A stretch of 5,231 nucleotides of DNA from an uncultured Oscillospiraceae bacterium (GTDB lineage: Bacteria; Bacillota; Clostridia; Oscillospirales; Acutalibacteraceae): the NCBI GenBank assembly GCA_900543555.1, contig UQRL01000066.1:1-5231 (forward strand). Reading direction: 5' to 3'. Under the pieces are notes generated by a model. That model had not been told where the DNA came from and ran no database searches. It was given only the letters and a program-made list of their open reading frames with translations. The position numbers and the translations under genes are program-made. Within the stretch, counting starts at the first letter, position 1. The number at the start of each line of letters is the position of its first letter. Positions 5,067 through 5,231 of this stretch are shown one piece after another.

Positions 5067-5231
5067 AAAGGAGAATTCTAAACTTGGACGAGCTCCGGCA
5101 CGAGCTGGCCGCGGCCCAGACCGGGGGCGCCACCAACCGGAGGATGCTGGACGCGGCGGGCCGGGTGCTCTACGACACCCGGGAGACCAACGGCGCGGTG
5201 GGGGACTATGCCCTCTATACGGAGATCGTCC
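5063..5231 (+). CDS. Start of an unrecognised gene, cut by the window edge
   Basis: An open frame of 56 codons runs off the right edge. The GTG start overlaps the preceding stop (GTGA), with GGAGGGGG (5050-5057) in front of it, which is typical of translational coupling. A TTG at 5084 preceded by AAAAGGAG (5066-5073, 10-nt gap) is a credible alternative that would remove seven residues. The visible N-terminus is basic (MKRRIL), followed by a probable helix (LDELRHELAAAQ) and a short stretch ending in GDYALYTEIV; there is no signal peptide. The codon pattern has strong GC bias at third positions, as in a real gene. Too little is present to name a family. It is the second gene of the putative SOS-controlled unit and could be its main product. 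Confidence 0.65.
   Translation, partial: MKRRILNLDELRHELAAAQTGGATNRRMLDAAGRVLYDTRETNGAVGDYALYTEIV

Overview
The window looks like chromosomal DNA from a GC-rich, Gram-positive anaerobe of the Clostridia, most likely a gut Oscillospiraceae-type organism. The basis is GC-rich coding sequence, sigma-A promoters in AT-rich gaps, strong AGGAGG-type ribosome binding sites, use of GTG and TTG starts, an arylsulfotransferase of the kind known from gut clostridia, and a CpXC-domain protein. The taxonomic placement is an inference from style; no marker gene is present.

The layout is three transcription units. (1) Leftward, 3160 to 152: a near-consensus promoter, a leader of about 95 nt with a GC-rich hairpin, a membrane-anchored arylsulfate sulfotransferase (1214-3031, TTG start), then a family 2 glycosyltransferase (152-1168, GTG start). 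Positions 1-151 hold only inverted repeats. (2) Leftward, 4660 to about 3161: a promoter, a long structured leader, a small helical protein with a Pro/Ala/Glu-rich tail (4002-4496), a CpXC zinc-binding protein (3352-3981), and then hairpins ending in a U-rich terminator candidate just upstream of the sulfotransferase promoter. (3) Rightward from 4711: an extended -10 promoter followed by a close match to the Gram-positive LexA (SOS) box, a 72-residue Arg-rich helical protein (4848-5066) and a translationally coupled gene that runs off the right edge (5063 onward). I recognise neither of these two proteins.

For function, the sulfotransferase keeps all the residues expected of a PAPS-independent arylsulfate sulfotransferase and should act outside the membrane, whereas the glycosyltransferase should be cytoplasmic; why they are co-transcribed is unknown. 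The strongest lead for something undescribed is the putative SOS-controlled unit at the right edge. It diverges from the CpXC operon, and the window is too short to identify its main product.
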